Positions 22,045-33,754 are shown, numbered from the stretch's first letter. The stretch: DNA of 64,000 bases from Pseudomonadota bacterium (GCA_020161365.1 JAIUNU010000012.1:86578-150577); one strand, 5' to 3'. Notes: a model not told the origin generated them from the sequence alone. A program made the numbers and translations.

Positions 22045-23490
22045 TCACGCGTGACCAAAGGCGGCGGCGGCGGCCTTGGCGGCCGGCTCGAGCCAGACCA
22101 GGGCCACAAGAACGATCGGGAACGAGAAGATCGCGGCGGCGAAACCCACGGCCCGGGCCGACGGCGACGGAGCGTCCACGGCGCCTGCAGCCTCGTCGAA
22201 CCACATCGCCTTGATCAGGCGCAGGTAATAGAACGCCGCAACCACCGAACCGACCAGACCGAGCACAGCGGCCCACTGCATCACGACGTCGCCCGTGCCC
22301 ATCGCGGCCTTGAAGACGAAGTACTTCGCCCAGAAGCCCGAGAACGGCGGCAGGCCCAGCGCCGACAGCGAGAAGGCGGTCATGGCCAGGGCGACGCCGG
22401 GGCGCTGCTTCACGAGACCGGCCATATCCTGGATCGTCTCCATCGGCTTGCCGTCGCGGTTCAGCGCTTGCAGGCAGGCGAAGAAGCCGGTGACGTCCAC
22501 CATGTAGAGCGTCATGAAGATCAGCATCGACTGGAGGCCGACCTCGCCGCCGGCGGCGACGCCCAGCAGGGCGTAGCCGACGTTAGCGATCGACGAGTAA
22601 GCCCACAGGCGCTTGAGGTTACTCTGCGCCAGACCGGCGAAGGCGCCCACGAAGACCGACAGCAGGGCCGCAATCACCAGAACCTGACGCCATTGCGCCT
22701 CGGCGGCCGGGAATGCGTCACCTAGCACCCGAGCGAACATCATCATGGCGGCCAGCTTCGGCGCGGCGGCGAAGAAACCGACGACCGGGGTCGGCGCGCC
22801 TTCGTAGACGTCCGGAGTCCACATGTGGAACGGCGCGGCCGAAACCTTGAACGCCAGACCGCAGATCACGAACACCAGGCCAAACAGCAGGCCCACGCCA
22901 TGCGAACCGCCGTGCGCGGCCGCCAGAGCGATCTGGCTGAAGTGGGTCGAACCAGTGAAGCCGTAGATCAGCGAGCTGCCGTACAGCAGCAGGCCCGACG
23001 ACAAGGCGCCGAGCACGAAGTACTTCAGGCCGGCTTCAGAGGACTTGGCGTCGTCGCGGCGCATGGCGGCCAGAACGTAGAGCGCCAGCGATTGCAACTC
23101 GACGCCGACATAAAGGCTGATCAGGTCGCCGGCCGAAGCGGTGACGCCCATGCCGAGCGCGGCGAGAACCACGAGCACGGCGTACTCGAACTTCTGGTCG
23201 CCGCGCTGCGCCAGCCAGCGATCGCCGAGCACGACGGCCACGGCGCTGGAGAGATAGATCGCCACCTTGGCGTAGGTCGCGGCCGCGTCAGCGACATAGA
23301 CCCCACCGAACGCGGCGCCCTTGGGCCCCAGCACCGCCGTCGCGGCGGCGGCGACCAGCGACGCGACGGCCGCCAGCGTAAAGATGGCTCCGACCTTGCC
23401 TCGGAAGGCGCCGGCGACCAGCAGAACCAGCGCCGCGATCGCGAGAACGACCTCAGGCAACACGAGCGAGAAGTTGGCGGAAAAGGTCAT
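22045..23490 (-). CDS. nuoN: NADH-quinone oxidoreductase subunit N
   Basis: 481 residues, all-helical. One of three antiporter-like proton-pumping subunits in the membrane arm of complex I. Mrp-type features include a conserved Glu in SLYVGVELQSLALYVLAA and Lys-containing helices (KSSEAGLKYFVLGALSSGLL; FKVSAAPFHMWTPDVYEGAP). ATG 23490 has GAGGAG four bases upstream, and is preferred to the longer frame. It is the last structural gene of nuo, 7 bp after nuoM. Confidence 0.96.
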   Translation of the reverse strand: MTFSANFSLVLPEVVLAIAALVLLVAGAFRGKVGAIFTLAAVASLVAAAATAVLGPKGAAFGGVYVADAAATYAKVAIYLSSAVAVVLGDRWLAQRGDQKFEYAVLVVLAALGMGVTASAGDLISLYVGVELQSLALYVLAAMRRDDAKSSEAGLKYFVLGALSSGLLLYGSSLIYGFTGSTHFSQIALAAAHGGSHGVGLLFGLVFVICGLAFKVSAAPFHMWTPDVYEGAPTPVVGFFAAAPKLAAMMMFARVLGDAFPAAEAQWRQVLVIAALLSVFVGAFAGLAQSNLKRLWAYSSIANVGYALLGVAAGGEVGLQSMLIFMTLYMVDVTGFFACLQALNRDGKPMETIQDMAGLVKQRPGVALAMTAFSLSALGLPPFSGFWAKYFVFKAAMGTGDVVMQWAAVLGLVGSVVAAFYYLRLIKAMWFDEAAGAVDAPSPSARAVGFAAAIFSFPIVLVALVWLEPAAKAAAAAFGHA

Positions 23491-23497
23491 TGGCTCC

Positions 23498-24982
23498 TCA
23501 CCCACCCACGGCGGCGCGCCAGGCGCCGACGAGCGCGTCGACAGACGTCGCGGTCAGGTTGAACACGAGATTGGGATAGATACCCAGCACCAGGGTCGAC
23601 ACGATCAGCGGGGCGAAGATCAGGATCTCGCGCTTGTCCAGATCAGTGATCGTGGTCAGCTGCGGATTGGTGATCTCGCCGAACATCACGCGGCGGTACA
23701 GGGTCAGGGCGTACATGGCCGACAGGATCACGCCCGAAGCGGAGACGATCGCCGTCCAGGTCGAGGCCTTGTAGACGCCGGTCATGGTCAGGATTTCGCC
23801 AACGAAGCCCGAGGTGCCCGGAAGGCCGACATTGCCCATGGTGAACAGCATGAACACCGCCGCGTACATCGGCATGCGATTGGTGAGGCCGCCATAGAAA
23901 GCGATTTCGCGGGTGTGCATGCGGTCGTAGACCACGCCGACGCAGAGGAAGAGCGCACCCGAGATGATCCCGTGGCTCAGCATCTGGAACAGGGCGCCCT
24001 GCTCGCCCGCCGCATTGCCCGAGAAGATGCCCATGGTCACGAAGCCCATGTGGGCGACCGACGAATAGGCGATCAGCTTCTTGATGTCGGTCTGACGGAA
24101 AGCGACCAGCGAGGTGTAGACGATGGCGATGGCCGACATCGCGAACACCAGCGGCTGGAACATCTCCGAAGCGTTCGGGAACATCGGCAGGCTGAAGCGC
24201 ATGAAGCCGTAGCCGCCCATCTTCAGCAGGATACCGGCCAGGATGACCGAACCGGCCGTCGGCGCCTCGACGTGGGCGTCGGGCAGCCAAGTGTGAACCG
24301 GCCACATCGGCATCTTGACCGCGAACGAGGCGAAGAAGGCCAGCCACAGCCAGGTTTGCAGCCACGGGGCGAACTTGAAGGTCATCAGTTCAGGGATCGA
24401 GGCGGTGCCAGAGATCCCGATCATCGCCAAGATCGCGGCCAGCATCAGCACCGAGCCGAGCAGCGTGTACAGGAAGAACTTGTAGGCCGCGTAGATCCGG
24501 CGCTTGCCGCCCCAGATGCCGATGATCAGGAACATCGGAACCAGGCCGCCCTCGAAGAAGAGGTAGAACAGCACGAGATCCAGCGCGCAGAAGACGCCGA
24601 TCACCAGGGTCTCAAGGACCAGGAAGGCGATCAGGTACTCGACGACGCGCTTCTCGACCGACTTCCAGCTGGCCACGATGCAGATCGGCAGCAGGAACGC
24701 GGTCAGCAGGACGAACAGCACCGAAATGCCATCGACGCCCATGCGGTAGTGGAGACCGGCGAACCAGGCGACGTCTTCCACGAACTGGAAGCCCGGGTTC
24801 TTCGGGTCGAACTGGGCGGTGAGGATGATCGACAGGCCGAACGTGACCAGGGTGGTCACGAGCGCGATCCACTTGGCCAGGGTGTCGGTCTTTTCTCCGG
24901 CGCCATGCAGGACGCGCGCGGCGAGGATCACCGCGACGCCGGCGAGGGGCGCGAAGGTCGTAAGGCTGAGAAGGCCGCTCAT
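23498..24982 (-). CDS. nuoM: NADH-quinone oxidoreductase subunit M
   Basis: 494 residues with about 14 membrane helices; antiporter-like proton channel of complex I. Conserved [21 protein letters not shown] carries the channel Glu, and [22 protein letters not shown] carries the Lys/His motif. ATG 24982 with GGAG upstream is preferred to the 6-codon-longer frame; it overlaps the end of nuoL by 14 bases. Confidence 0.97.
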   Translation of the reverse strand: MSGLLSLTTFAPLAGVAVILAARVLHGAGEKTDTLAKWIALVTTLVTFGLSIILTAQFDPKNPGFQFVEDVAWFAGLHYRMGVDGISVLFVLLTAFLLPICIVASWKSVEKRVVEYLIAFLVLETLVIGVFCALDLVLFYLFFEGGLVPMFLIIGIWGGKRRIYAAYKFFLYTLLGSVLMLAAILAMIGISGTASIPELMTFKFAPWLQTWLWLAFFASFAVKMPMWPVHTWLPDAHVEAPTAGSVILAGILLKMGGYGFMRFSLPMFPNASEMFQPLVFAMSAIAIVYTSLVAFRQTDIKKLIAYSSVAHMGFVTMGIFSGNAAGEQGALFQMLSHGIISGALFLCVGVVYDRMHTREIAFYGGLTNRMPMYAAVFMLFTMGNVGLPGTSGFVGEILTMTGVYKASTWTAIVSASGVILSAMYALTLYRRVMFGEITNPQLTTITDLDKREILIFAPLIVSTLVLGIYPNLVFNLTATSVDALVGAWRAAVGG

Positions 24983-24996
24983 GAGCTCCGTCCCCC

Positions 24997-27048
24997 TCAA
25001 CGGAATGCGTACAGGGCGAAGGTCAGCAGGCCGGCGACGCCGAGCAGCATGACAAACGCATAGTGGTAGAGATAGCCGGTCTGCAGCCTGCCGGTGCGCT
25101 TGCCGACCTCATACGAGACCGCGCTCACGCCATCGGGGCCCAGGCCGTCGATGATCTTCTGGTCGCCGCCCTTCCAGAACAGGTCGCCCAGGAACTTGGC
25201 GAAGCGCACGAACGTCGCCGCGTAGAGTTCGTCGAAGAACCACTTGTTGTAGAAGAAGACGTACAGCGGCCCCTTGCGCTCGGCCAGCTTCAGGCCCAGG
25301 CGCTCATTGCCCTTGATCAGGTAGACATAGACCGCGATCAGCAGGCCGATCAGCGAAGCGATCAGCGGGCTCCACTTCACCCAGGTCGCCACCTCGTGCG
25401 CTTCGTGCAGCACGTGGTTGGTCGGGGCGGTGTAGATGGCGCCGCGCCAGAACTCTTCCTGGTGGTGGCCCACGAAGTAGCCGGTGAACACGAAGCCGGC
25501 GGCGACCGCGCCGATCGACAGCACGACCAGCGGGAACAGCATCACCCACGGGCTCTCGTGCGGCTTGTGGTCGTGACCATGGCCATGATCGTCGTGGGCG
25601 TGAGCGTGGTCGTCATGACCGTGTGCGTCATGCGCGTGATCGTCGTGGCCATGGGCGTCATGACCCCAGCGCGCCGTGCCGTTGAAGGTGAAGAACGCCA
25701 GGCGCCACGAGTAGAACGAGGTCAGGCCCGCGACGAGCACGCCAATCACCCAGGCGAACATGGCCAGGGCGTTGTGGCCGCCCGCGGCGAACGCCGCCTC
25801 GATGATGGTGTCCTTGGAGTAGAAGCCAGCGAAGCCCAGGTGCAGCGGCGGGAAGCCGAGGCCCGTGATGGCGATCGTGCCGATCGTCATGGCGATGAAG
25901 GTGACGGGCAGCAGCTTGGCGAGGGCGCCGTAGCGACGCATGTCCTGCTCGTGGTGCATGCCGTGGATCACCGAACCGGCGCCCAGGAACAGCAGCGCCT
26001 TGAAGAAGGCGTGCGTGAACAGGTGGAACATGGCCGCCTGATAGGCGCCGACACCCGCCGCGAAGAACATGTAGCCCAGCTGCGAGCAGGTCGAGTAGGC
26101 GATCACGCGCTTGATGTCGTTCTGCGTCAGGCCGACCGTGGCGGCGAACAGGGCCGTCACCGCGCCGATGACCGTGACGATGTTCTTGGCCACGGGGGCG
26201 TACTCGAACATCGGCGAGAGCAGGCACAGCATGTAGACGCCGGCGGTCACCATCGTGGCCGCGTGGATGAGCGCCGACACCGGGGTCGGGCCTTCCATTG
26301 CGTCCGGCAGCCAGGTGTGCAGGAAGAACTGCGCCGACTTGCCCATCGCGCCGATGAACAGCAGGAAGCAGGCGATATCCATCAGCGGCCACATGTGACC
26401 GGCGAATTCCCAGGTCTTGCCGGCGTTGGCCTGGATCAGCGGGAACAGTTCGGCGAACTGGATCGTGCCGAACGCCCAGTAGGTCGTCATGATGCCGAGG
26501 GCGAAGCCAAAGTCGCCGACCCGGTTGACCACGAAGGCCTTGATGGCGGCGGCGCTGGCCGAGGGCTTCTTGAACCAGAAGCCGATCAGCAGGTACGAGG
26601 CCAAGCCCACGCCTTCCCAGCCGAAGAACAGCTGCATGAAGTCGGCGGCGGTGACCAGCGACAGCATGGCGAAGGTGAAGAGCGACAGGTACGCGAAGAA
26701 GCGCGGCTTGCTGTCGTCCTCGGCCATGTAGCCCCAGGAGTAGATGTGCACGAGGGCCGAGACCGTCGTGACCACGATCAGCATCGTCGCCGACAGGGCG
26801 TCAATGCGGATCGACCAGTTGGCCTGGAAGTCGCCGATATGGATGAACGGCAGCAACTGGACTGTGAAGGCCTCCATGTGCCCCCAGGTCCACTGGCTGA
26901 ACGTGTACCAGGACAGCGCGCACGACAGGATCAGCGCGCCCGTCGTGACCGACTGCGACGCGACATTGCCAATACGGCGGCCGAACAGACCGGCGATCGC
27001 CGCGGCGATGATCGGCGCGAAAACGAGAATGGTGACAAGCGTCTGCAT
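24997..27048 (-). CDS. nuoL: NADH-quinone oxidoreductase subunit L (with histidine-rich insert)
   Basis: 683 residues; the distal antiporter-like subunit, with the long lateral helix predicted at the C-terminus. Core motifs [18 protein letters not shown] and [20 protein letters not shown] are intact. Unusually, residues about 459-495 contain a His/Asp-rich stretch with 15 His in roughly 36 residues, including two exact copies of [10 protein letters not shown]. It lies between hydrophobic segments, so it should be a solvent-exposed loop; metal binding is a guess. It starts 8 bp after nuoK. Confidence 0.96.
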   Translation of the reverse strand: MQTLVTILVFAPIIAAAIAGLFGRRIGNVASQSVTTGALILSCALSWYTFSQWTWGHMEAFTVQLLPFIHIGDFQANWSIRIDALSATMLIVVTTVSALVHIYSWGYMAEDDSKPRFFAYLSLFTFAMLSLVTAADFMQLFFGWEGVGLASYLLIGFWFKKPSASAAAIKAFVVNRVGDFGFALGIMTTYWAFGTIQFAELFPLIQANAGKTWEFAGHMWPLMDIACFLLFIGAMGKSAQFFLHTWLPDAMEGPTPVSALIHAATMVTAGVYMLCLLSPMFEYAPVAKNIVTVIGAVTALFAATVGLTQNDIKRVIAYSTCSQLGYMFFAAGVGAYQAAMFHLFTHAFFKALLFLGAGSVIHGMHHEQDMRRYGALAKLLPVTFIAMTIGTIAITGLGFPPLHLGFAGFYSKDTIIEAAFAAGGHNALAMFAWVIGVLVAGLTSFYSWRLAFFTFNGTARWGHDAHGHDDHAHDAHGHDDHAHAHDDHGHGHDHKPHESPWVMLFPLVVLSIGAVAAGFVFTGYFVGHHQEEFWRGAIYTAPTNHVLHEAHEVATWVKWSPLIASLIGLLIAVYVYLIKGNERLGLKLAERKGPLYVFFYNKWFFDELYAATFVRFAKFLGDLFWKGGDQKIIDGLGPDGVSAVSYEVGKRTGRLQTGYLYHYAFVMLLGVAGLLTFALYAFR

Positions 27049-27056
27049 GACGTCGC

Positions 27057-27362
27057 TTAGCCCTTCATCATGCTGGCGTCGTCAACCGCGATGTCGCCGC
27101 GGTTGCGGAAGAAGGTGACGAGGATCGCCAGACCCACGGCCGCCTCGGCGGCAGCGACGGTCAGGACGAACATCGCGAAGATCTGGCCCGCCACGTCGTG
27201 CAGATAGGCCGAGAACGCCACGAGGTTGATGTTCACCGCCAGAAGGATCAGTTCGATCGACATCAGGATGACGATCACGTTCTTGCGGTTCACAAAGATG
27301 CCGAAGACGCCGATCGTGAACAGGATCGCGGCGACGACGAGATAGTGCGGAAGGCCGATCAT
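27057..27362 (-). CDS. nuoK: NADH-quinone oxidoreductase subunit K
   Basis: 101 residues with three membrane helices, the standard size. The conserved glutamates of the proton path are in [20 protein letters not shown] and [15 protein letters not shown]. It overlaps the end of nuoJ by 4 bases. Confidence 0.97.
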   Translation of the reverse strand: MIGLPHYLVVAAILFTIGVFGIFVNRKNVIVILMSIELILLAVNINLVAFSAYLHDVAGQIFAMFVLTVAAAEAAVGLAILVTFFRNRGDIAVDDASMMKG

Positions 27363-27976
27363 TCGGAGATCCCCTCACCCGGCTTGATCTGAACCAGCTC
27401 CATGCCGGTCTTGGGCGTGCGGGCGACCTGCTTGCCGATGTCCTGGCGCTTCACGCCCGGCTTGTGGCGCAGGGTCAGGACGATGGCGCCGATCATGGCC
27501 ACCAGCAGCACCAGGCCCGCCAGTTGGAAGAAGAAGACATAGTCGGTGTAGAGCACGCGACCGATCGCTTCGGTGTTCGGAACTCCGCCCGGCGACGCGT
27601 TAGGCAGAGCGTTCTTCGCGGCGGCGCCGTTGGTGGCGACGGCCGCGACGACCATCACCATCTCGGTGGCGATCACCAGCGCGATCACGCCGCCGAAGGG
27701 CAGGTACTGCACGAAGCCCTGTCGAAGCTCGGCGAAGTCCACATCCAGCATCATGACGACGAACAGGAAGAGCACCGCGACCGCGCCGACATAGACGACG
27801 ACCAGCAGCATCGCCAGGAACTCCGCGCCCAGCAGGACGAAGAGGCCGGCGGCCGAGAAGAAGGCGGTGATCAGGAAGAGCACCGAGTGCACCGGGTTGC
27901 GCGCCGACACGACGAGGAGACCCGCCGCTATGGTCACGAAAGCCAGTAGATAAAATGCGATCGCCTGCACGGGCAT
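27359..27976 (-). CDS. nuoJ: NADH-quinone oxidoreductase subunit J
   Basis: 205 residues with five hydrophobic helices; membrane-arm subunit next to the quinone site. [20 protein letters not shown] and [20 protein letters not shown] are typical. ATG 27976 is preferred because AGGGGAG lies upstream. The 82-bp gap to nuoI contains only GC-rich inverted sequence. Confidence 0.95.
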   Translation of the reverse strand: MPVQAIAFYLLAFVTIAAGLLVVSARNPVHSVLFLITAFFSAAGLFVLLGAEFLAMLLVVVYVGAVAVLFLFVVMMLDVDFAELRQGFVQYLPFGGVIALVIATEMVMVVAAVATNGAAAKNALPNASPGGVPNTEAIGRVLYTDYVFFFQLAGLVLLVAMIGAIVLTLRHKPGVKRQDIGKQVARTPKTGMELVQIKPGEGISE

Positions 27977-28058
27977 TGGCCCTGGGCTCCCCTGAAATCT
28001 TAAGTCCAACAACGGCGCGCCGCGTGACGCGCCGCCTACCCCGGATTCGGCCCCGTCT

Positions 28059-28550
28059 TTAACGGTACGGCGCGTCCAACTCCAGATTCTTCGCGATCAG
28101 GCGTTCCCAACGGTCGCCGTTATCGAGAAGGCGTTCCTTGTCGTAGTAGAGCTCTTCGCGGGTCTCGGTCGCGAACTCGGTGTTCGGGCCCTCGACGATC
28201 GCATCCACAGGGCAGGCCTCTTGGCACAGGCCGCAGTAGATGCATTTGACCATGTCGATGTCGTAGCGAGTGGTGCGGCGGCTGCCGTCCTCGCGCGGTT
28301 CGGCCTCAATGGTGATCGCCTGCGCCGGGCAGATGGCTTCGCAGAGCTTGCAGGCGATGCAACGCTCTTCACCCGACGGATAGCGGCGCAGGGCGTGCTC
28401 ACCGCGGAAACGGGGCGACTGCGGATTGCGCTCGTTCGGATAGATCACGGTCTTCTTCGGCGCGACCATGTACTTCATGGCCAGGCCGAACGCGCCCGCG
28501 AAGTCCAGAAGGGCGGCGCCCTTGACCGCCTGAGTGATGCGCTGGAACAC
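28059..28550 (-). CDS. nuoI: NADH-quinone oxidoreductase subunit I (2x[4Fe-4S])
   Basis: 163 residues. A ferredoxin-like subunit that passes electrons toward N2 through two [4Fe-4S] clusters: [12 protein letters not shown] and [12 protein letters not shown]. The frame is open far upstream, but GTG 28550 with AGGAGAG 5-6 bases before it gives the usual N-terminus ([11 protein letters not shown] when read from GTG). It lies 10 bp after the small lipoprotein gene. Confidence 0.95.
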   Translation of the reverse strand: MFQRITQAVKGAALLDFAGAFGLAMKYMVAPKKTVIYPNERNPQSPRFRGEHALRRYPSGEERCIACKLCEAICPAQAITIEAEPREDGSRRTTRYDIDMVKCIYCGLCQEACPVDAIVEGPNTEFATETREELYYDKERLLDNGDRWERLIAKNLELDAPYR

Positions 28551-28560
28551 CAGAGCTCTC

Positions 28561-28785
28561 CTAACACTTTTCCTTAGGGAGGGGACGGACGTCCCTGCCC
28601 TGCTCTTTCTGCTGCCGCCGCAACGTCTGCTCGAGGACGCACTTCCTGGTCTTGTCGTCAGCCTTGCGGCGCGCCTCGACCTTGTCCTCAAGCGTCCGCT
28701 CCGGCGGCCGCGGCATGCTTTCGCCCCAGGTCGAGCACCCGGCCAGAAGGCCGATCACCGCGATCCCGAGAACGCCCTGCCTCAT
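28561..28785 (-). CDS. Small predicted lipoprotein inside the nuo operon
   Basis: 74 residues. Signal peptide [17 protein letters not shown] with a lipobox ending at Cys17; the rest is hydrophilic and highly charged ([20 protein letters not shown]) with a second Cys mid-chain and one at the C-terminus. ATG overlaps the stop of the preceding gene (ATGA), so it belongs to the operon. I recognise no family. Export across the inner membrane is likely; a role in complex I is only suggested by position. Confidence 0.75.
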   Translation of the reverse strand: MRQGVLGIAVIGLLAGCSTWGESMPRPPERTLEDKVEARRKADDKTRKCVLEQTLRRQQKEQGRDVRPLPKEKC

Positions 28786-29021
28786 TTCCCGGTCCGGGGA
28801 ATGACGCAGGTGTAGTTCGATAGCTGGGCGGGGTCTCCCCCGTCCTGCTTGGCCTGGATGGTTCCACCCGAAGCCTTGCACTTGTCGCCCTCGCGCCGGA
28901 GATCGTCATAGCTGACGACGCCGTCTCCGAGGGAATAGGACCGATCCGGAACCGAGACCGCCTGGCAGGCCGCCAGAGCGGCGCCAGCCAGGGTCACGGC
29001 CAGGATCGTGGTCCGGCGCAT
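28782..29021 (-). CDS. Small predicted lipoprotein directly after nuoH
   Basis: 79 residues. Signal peptide [19 protein letters not shown] with lipobox Cys19; the mature part is polar with two more cysteines (DKCKASGG and NYTCVIPR), which could form a periplasmic disulfide. The start codon shares a base with the nuoH stop (TGATG), which supports coupling. No recognised family. Confidence 0.75.
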   Translation of the reverse strand: MRRTTILAVTLAGAALAACQAVSVPDRSYSLGDGVVSYDDLRREGDKCKASGGTIQAKQDGGDPAQLSNYTCVIPRTGK

Positions 29022-30094
29022 CAGGCCGCCGGACCGAACACGCGCCAGGCGGCGACCGCGGCGACCAGCACCAGCGACGTCGGCAGGAACACCTTCCAGC
29101 CCAGACGCATCAGTTGGTCGTAGCGGTAGCGAGGCACGATGGCCTTCGCCATGGCGAACATGAAGAACCAGAAGCAAATCTTGGCGTAGAACACCAAGGC
29201 CAGGAAGAAATTGGCGGCGAACGGATGCCAGCTGTTCAGGAAATCGGTTGGGAACCCGGGGTTCCAGCCGCCGAAGAACAGGACGCTGATCATCGCGCAC
29301 ATCAGGACGATGTTCGAATACTCGGCGACCATGAACAGTAGGTACGGCGTAGAGCTGTACTCGACCTGATAACCGGCCACGAGTTCGGATTCCGCTTCCG
29401 GGAGGTCGAAGGGCGGGCGGTTCGTCTCGGCCAGGGCCGAGATGTAGAACATGCCCATGGCCACGACCATGACCGGCAGCAGGATCAGATTATTCAGCCC
29501 GGCGCCGCCGAACACGTTCCAGTTCCAGATCCAGCCCGACTGCTTTTCGACGATCGTCGACAGGTTCATAGAACCGGCCAGCAGGATCACCGTGATGATG
29601 ATCAGACCGATCGAGACTTCGTAGGACACCATCTGAGCCGCGGAGCGCAGAGCGCCCAGGAACGGATACTTCGAGTTCGAAGCCCAGCCGCCCATGATAA
29701 TGCCGTAGACGCCCAGCGAGCTCATCGCCAGCAGGTAGAGAATGCCGACGTTGAGGTTCGAGACGACCCAGCCCGGCGCGAACGGCACCACGGCCCAGCC
29801 GACAAAGGCCAGGATCAGGCTGATCAGCGGCGCCAGGATGAAGACGACCTTGTCGGCGCCGGCGGGGATCACGATCTCCTTCAGCACGAACTTGAAGAAG
29901 TCGGCAAAGGACTGCAGCAGGCCGAACGGACCCACGACGTTCGGGCCTTTGCGCATCTGCACGCCGGCCCAGATCTTGCGGTCGGCCAGCAGCAGGAACG
30001 CCAGGCTCAGCAGCACCCAGATCACGACCAGCAGGATCCCGCCGGTGGTCAGCAGGGTCCAGGAGACGGCGGGGTTGGCGAAGAACGCTTGCAT
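29021..30094 (-). CDS. nuoH: NADH-quinone oxidoreductase subunit H
   Basis: 357 residues, eight or so helices; membrane subunit that forms the quinone-binding pocket. [20 protein letters not shown] and the acidic loop [20 protein letters not shown] are the signature sequences. It is 4 bp after nuoG. Confidence 0.97.
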   Translation of the reverse strand: MQAFFANPAVSWTLLTTGGILLVVIWVLLSLAFLLLADRKIWAGVQMRKGPNVVGPFGLLQSFADFFKFVLKEIVIPAGADKVVFILAPLISLILAFVGWAVVPFAPGWVVSNLNVGILYLLAMSSLGVYGIIMGGWASNSKYPFLGALRSAAQMVSYEVSIGLIIITVILLAGSMNLSTIVEKQSGWIWNWNVFGGAGLNNLILLPVMVVAMGMFYISALAETNRPPFDLPEAESELVAGYQVEYSSTPYLLFMVAEYSNIVLMCAMISVLFFGGWNPGFPTDFLNSWHPFAANFFLALVFYAKICFWFFMFAMAKAIVPRYRYDQLMRLGWKVFLPTSLVLVAAVAAWRVFGPAA

Positions 30095-30098
30095 CGGC

Positions 30099-32159
30099 CT
30101 ACTCCGCCGCGATCTTGGCGGCGCCCGAGGCCACGGCCGCGCACTCGGCCATGGTCACGCTGGCGCGCGCGATGGGGTTGGTCAGGTGGAAGGCCTTGAT
30201 CGGGCTTTCGAACGGCGCGTCCGAAACCTCACCGTCACCGCCCAGGGCGCCGACGTCGAAGACCGTAGCCACCGAACCCGGCGCGTAGTCGATCTGACCG
30301 AAGGTCGGGTGATCGGCGAAGAGCTTGGCGCGCAGTTGGTCCAGGCTGTCGTACGGCAGCTTGTGGCCAAGCACCTCGGACAGCGCCCGCAGGATCGACC
30401 AGTCTTCCTTCGCCTCGCCCTTCGGGAACACGGCGCGGCGGCCCATCTGGACGCGCCCTTCCATGTTCACATAGAGGCCGTTCTTCTCGGTGTAGGCCGC
30501 GCCCGGCAGGATCACGTCCGCCTTGTGGGCGCCGTTGTCGCCGTGGGTGCCGAGATAGATCTTGAAGGCGTCCGACGCGGCGGTTTCGCACTCGTCGGCG
30601 CCCAGCAGGAACAGCACGTCCAGCGCGCCGGGCTTCAGCATGTCAGCGGTCGCAAGACCGCCCTCCGACGGGACGAAGCCCATGTCGAGGCCGGCCACGC
30701 GGGCTGCGGCGGTGTGCAGCACGTTCCAGCCGTTCCAGCCCTCGCGCACAACCTTCATCGACTTGGCGAGGCTCGCGGCGGCCTTGAGGATCGCAGCGCC
30801 GTCGGCGCGCGCCAGAGCGCCCTGGCCGATGATGATCGCCGGACGTTCGGCGGCCTTCAGGGCGGCGACGAAGTCGTTCTTGCTCTTGGCCAGGCCCGAC
30901 AGCGTCTTGGCGCCGGCGCCGAGATATTCGTAGCCGAAGGTCAGGTCAGCTTGCTCGCCGACCACGCCGAACCGGGTCTTGCCGGCTAGCCACTGCTTGC
31001 GGAAGCGGGCGTTCAGCACCGGCGCCTCAAGACGCGGATTGGCGCCGACGAACAGAACCACGTCGGCGTTCTCGATGCCGGCGATCGTCGAGTTGAACAG
31101 CCAGCTCTCGCGCGGACCCGCGCCCAGGGCGACGCCATCCTGGCGGCTGTCGAGGTTCTTCACGCCCAGGGCGGTGAAGAGATCCTTGGTCGCCTTCAGG
31201 CTTTCGGCGTCCTGCAGGTCGCCGGCGATCACGCCGATGCGATCGGCGGCGGTCGCCTTGATCTTGGCCGCGATGGCCTGGAAGGCCTGCGCCCAGGTGG
31301 CCGGCTGCAGCTTCCCGCCGACGCGGACATACGGACGGTCAAGACGCTGACGGCCCAAGCCGTCGACGGCATAGCGGGTCTTGTCCGAGATCCACTCCTC
31401 GTTGACCTCTTCGTTGATGCGCGGAAGCACGCGCAGCACGGCCGCGCCGCGCGCGTCGACGCGGATCGACGAGCCCAGAGCGTCCATCACGTCGACGCTC
31501 TCGGTCTTCTTCAGCTCCCAAGGACGGGCTTCGAAGGCATAGGGCTTGGAGGTCAGGGCGCCGACCGGGCACAGGTCGATGACGTTGGCGCTGAGCTCCG
31601 ACGTCACCGCCGCGCCGAGATAGGTCGTGATTTCAACGTCTTCGCCGCGCGAGATCAGGCCGATTTCCGGCGAACCGGCGACTTCGGTGATGAAGCGGAC
31701 GCAGCGCGTGCACTGGATGCAGCGCGTCATCACGGTCTTGATCAGCGGGCCCATCGCCTTTTCTTCGACGGCACGCTTGTTCTCTTCATAGCGGCTGTCG
31801 TCACGGCCGTAGCCGACCGCCTGGTCCTGCAGGTCGCACTCGCCGCCCTGGTCGCAGATCGGGCAGTCCAGCGGGTGGTTGATGAGCAGGAACTCCATCA
31901 CCCCCTCGCGAGCCTTCTTGACCATCGGAGTCTTGGTGAAGATCTCCTGGCCCTCGGCGGCCGGCAGGGCGCACGAGGCCTGCGGTTTCGGCGGGCCGGG
32001 CTTCACCTCAACGAGGCACATCCGGCAGTTGCCAGCGATGGACAGGCGTTCGTGATAGCAGAAGCGCGGGATCTCTTCTCCGGCCAGTTCCGCCACCTGC
32101 AGAACCGTCATGCCGGGCTCGAACTCGACCTCGACGCCATTGACCTTGGCGATTGCCAT
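30099..32159 (-). CDS. nuoG: NADH-quinone oxidoreductase subunit G
   Basis: 686 residues. The large peripheral-arm Fe-S subunit. The N-terminal [2Fe-2S] domain has [19 protein letters not shown]; the His/Cys cluster domain has [16 protein letters not shown]; the next [4Fe-4S] site has [14 protein letters not shown] molybdopterin-oxidoreductase-like domain without catalytic role follows. It starts 5 bp after nuoF. Confidence 0.96.
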   Translation of the reverse strand: MAIAKVNGVEVEFEPGMTVLQVAELAGEEIPRFCYHERLSIAGNCRMCLVEVKPGPPKPQASCALPAAEGQEIFTKTPMVKKAREGVMEFLLINHPLDCPICDQGGECDLQDQAVGYGRDDSRYEENKRAVEEKAMGPLIKTVMTRCIQCTRCVRFITEVAGSPEIGLISRGEDVEITTYLGAAVTSELSANVIDLCPVGALTSKPYAFEARPWELKKTESVDVMDALGSSIRVDARGAAVLRVLPRINEEVNEEWISDKTRYAVDGLGRQRLDRPYVRVGGKLQPATWAQAFQAIAAKIKATAADRIGVIAGDLQDAESLKATKDLFTALGVKNLDSRQDGVALGAGPRESWLFNSTIAGIENADVVLFVGANPRLEAPVLNARFRKQWLAGKTRFGVVGEQADLTFGYEYLGAGAKTLSGLAKSKNDFVAALKAAERPAIIIGQGALARADGAAILKAAASLAKSMKVVREGWNGWNVLHTAAARVAGLDMGFVPSEGGLATADMLKPGALDVLFLLGADECETAASDAFKIYLGTHGDNGAHKADVILPGAAYTEKNGLYVNMEGRVQMGRRAVFPKGEAKEDWSILRALSEVLGHKLPYDSLDQLRAKLFADHPTFGQIDYAPGSVATVFDVGALGGDGEVSDAPFESPIKAFHLTNPIARASVTMAECAAVASGAAKIAAE

Positions 32160-32164
32160 TCTTG

Positions 32165-33484
32165 TTACTCCGCCGCGATCAGCTTGGCGCCCTGCACGTG
32201 CAGGCGACCGCTACGATAGGAAGCGATCCGCTCCTCCACCTCGTGGCGGAAGTGACGGAACAGGCCCTGGATCGGCCAGGCGGCCGCGTCGCCCAGGGCG
32301 CAGATGGTGTGACCCTCGACCTGCGTCGTGACGTCCAGCAGGGTGTCGATCTCTTTCGGATCGGCTTCGCCGGTCGCCATGCGCTCCATGACGCGCCACA
32401 TCCAGCCGGTGCCTTCACGGCACGGCGTGCACTGGCCGCAGCTCTCGTGCTTGTAGAAGTATGACAGGCGGGCGATCGCGCGGACGAGGTCGGTCGACTT
32501 GTCCATGACGATGACGGCGGCAGTGCCCAGGCCCGAACGCAGGTTGCGCAGGGCGTCGAAGTCCATCGGCAGGTCTTCGCACTGCTCGGCGGGGATCATC
32601 GGGACGGACGACCCGCCCGGGATGACGGCCTTCAAGTTGCCCCAGCCGCCGCGGATCCCGCCGCAGTGATCTTCCATCAACTGACGGAAGGGGATGCTCA
32701 TGGCTTCTTCGACGTTGCAGGGCAGGTTCACGTGGCCCGAGACGCAGAAGAGCTTGGTGCCGGCGTTGTTCGGACGGCCAAAACCGGCGAACCAGGCCGC
32801 GCCGCGACGCAGGATCGTGCCGGCGACGGCGATGCTCTCAACGTTGTTGACCGTGGTCGGCATGCCATAGAGGCCGGCGCCCGCCGGGAACGGCGGCTTC
32901 AGGCGCGGTTGGCCCTTCTTGCCTTCAAGACTTTCCAGCAGGGCCGTCTCTTCGCCGCAGATATAGGCGCCGGCGCCGTGGTGGACGTAGAGGTCGAAGT
33001 CCCAGCCATGCACGTTGTTCTTGCCGATCAGCTTGGCCTCATAGGCCTGCTTGATCGCCGCTTCCAGGCGCTCGCGCTCGAAGACGTACTCGCCGCGGAT
33101 GTAGATATAGCAGGCATGAGCCAGCATGGCGCGCGAAGCGATCAGGCAGCCCTCGATCAGGAGGTGCGGGTCATGCCGCATGATCTCCCGGTCCTTGCAA
33201 GTGCCCGGCTCGGATTCGTCGGCGTTGACGACCAGGTAGTGAGGACGACCTTCCTTCACTTCCTTGGGCATGAACGACCACTTCAGGCCGGTCGAGAAGC
33301 CGGCGCCGCCCCGACCGCGCAGGCCGGAGTTCTTCATGTTCTCGATGATCCAGTCGCGCCCGGCGTCCAGGATGTCCTTGGTGCCATTCCAGCAGCCGCG
33401 CTTCTTCGCGCCCTCAAGGCCCCAGTCGTGGAGACCGTAGAGGTTCGTGAAGATGCGGTCCTTGTCTTCGAGGATACCGACCAT
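32165..33484 (-). CDS. nuoF: NADH-quinone oxidoreductase subunit F
   Basis: 439 residues. The NADH-oxidising subunit with FMN and cluster N3. The nucleotide-binding segment [16 protein letters not shown] (about 54-69), FMN-site sequence [15 protein letters not shown] and the [4Fe-4S] ligands [15 protein letters not shown] are present. Confidence 0.97.
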   Translation of the reverse strand: MVGILEDKDRIFTNLYGLHDWGLEGAKKRGCWNGTKDILDAGRDWIIENMKNSGLRGRGGAGFSTGLKWSFMPKEVKEGRPHYLVVNADESEPGTCKDREIMRHDPHLLIEGCLIASRAMLAHACYIYIRGEYVFERERLEAAIKQAYEAKLIGKNNVHGWDFDLYVHHGAGAYICGEETALLESLEGKKGQPRLKPPFPAGAGLYGMPTTVNNVESIAVAGTILRRGAAWFAGFGRPNNAGTKLFCVSGHVNLPCNVEEAMSIPFRQLMEDHCGGIRGGWGNLKAVIPGGSSVPMIPAEQCEDLPMDFDALRNLRSGLGTAAVIVMDKSTDLVRAIARLSYFYKHESCGQCTPCREGTGWMWRVMERMATGEADPKEIDTLLDVTTQVEGHTICALGDAAAWPIQGLFRHFRHEVEERIASYRSGRLHVQGAKLIAAE

Positions 33485-33487
33485 GAC

Positions 33488-33754
33488 TCAGCTTTGCGGA
33501 TCGAATGGATGGGCGCGCACATAGCGCGTCCGACGAATGATGACATAGGCGAAAAGCGACCAACCCACGCCAATAATGGCGAGACCGGCCACAACCGCCC
33601 AAAACGGCGCGCCTTCGACGACACGACCCCAGACCAGCAGGATCGCGCCGATCAGGCAGGCGACGAAGCCGACGCTGCGCTCGCGACGATGCAGACCCCT
33701 GAGGGTGTCGACATAGGCCGCCTTGCGCATGTTGAGGTCGCTGTCGTCGATCAT
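33488..33754 (-). CDS. Small two-helix membrane protein in nuo (between nuoE and nuoF)
   Basis: 88 residues from ATG 33754 (MIDDSDLNMRKAAYVDTLRG), chosen because it overlaps the stop of the upstream gene as ATGA. An N-terminal amphipathic, charged segment is followed by two hydrophobic helices (about 31-47 and 53-72) and a basic tail. No family recognised. It lies 3 bp before nuoF. Confidence 0.72.
   Translation of the reverse strand: MIDDSDLNMRKAAYVDTLRGLHRRERSVGFVACLIGAILLVWGRVVEGAPFWAVVAGLAIIGVGWSLFAYVIIRRTRYVRAHPFDPQS

Noticed and set aside
25560..25680. Tandem repeat in nuoL considered as a CRISPR-like or satellite repeat
   Set aside because: It is in frame, encodes His/Asp repeats, and has no spacers.
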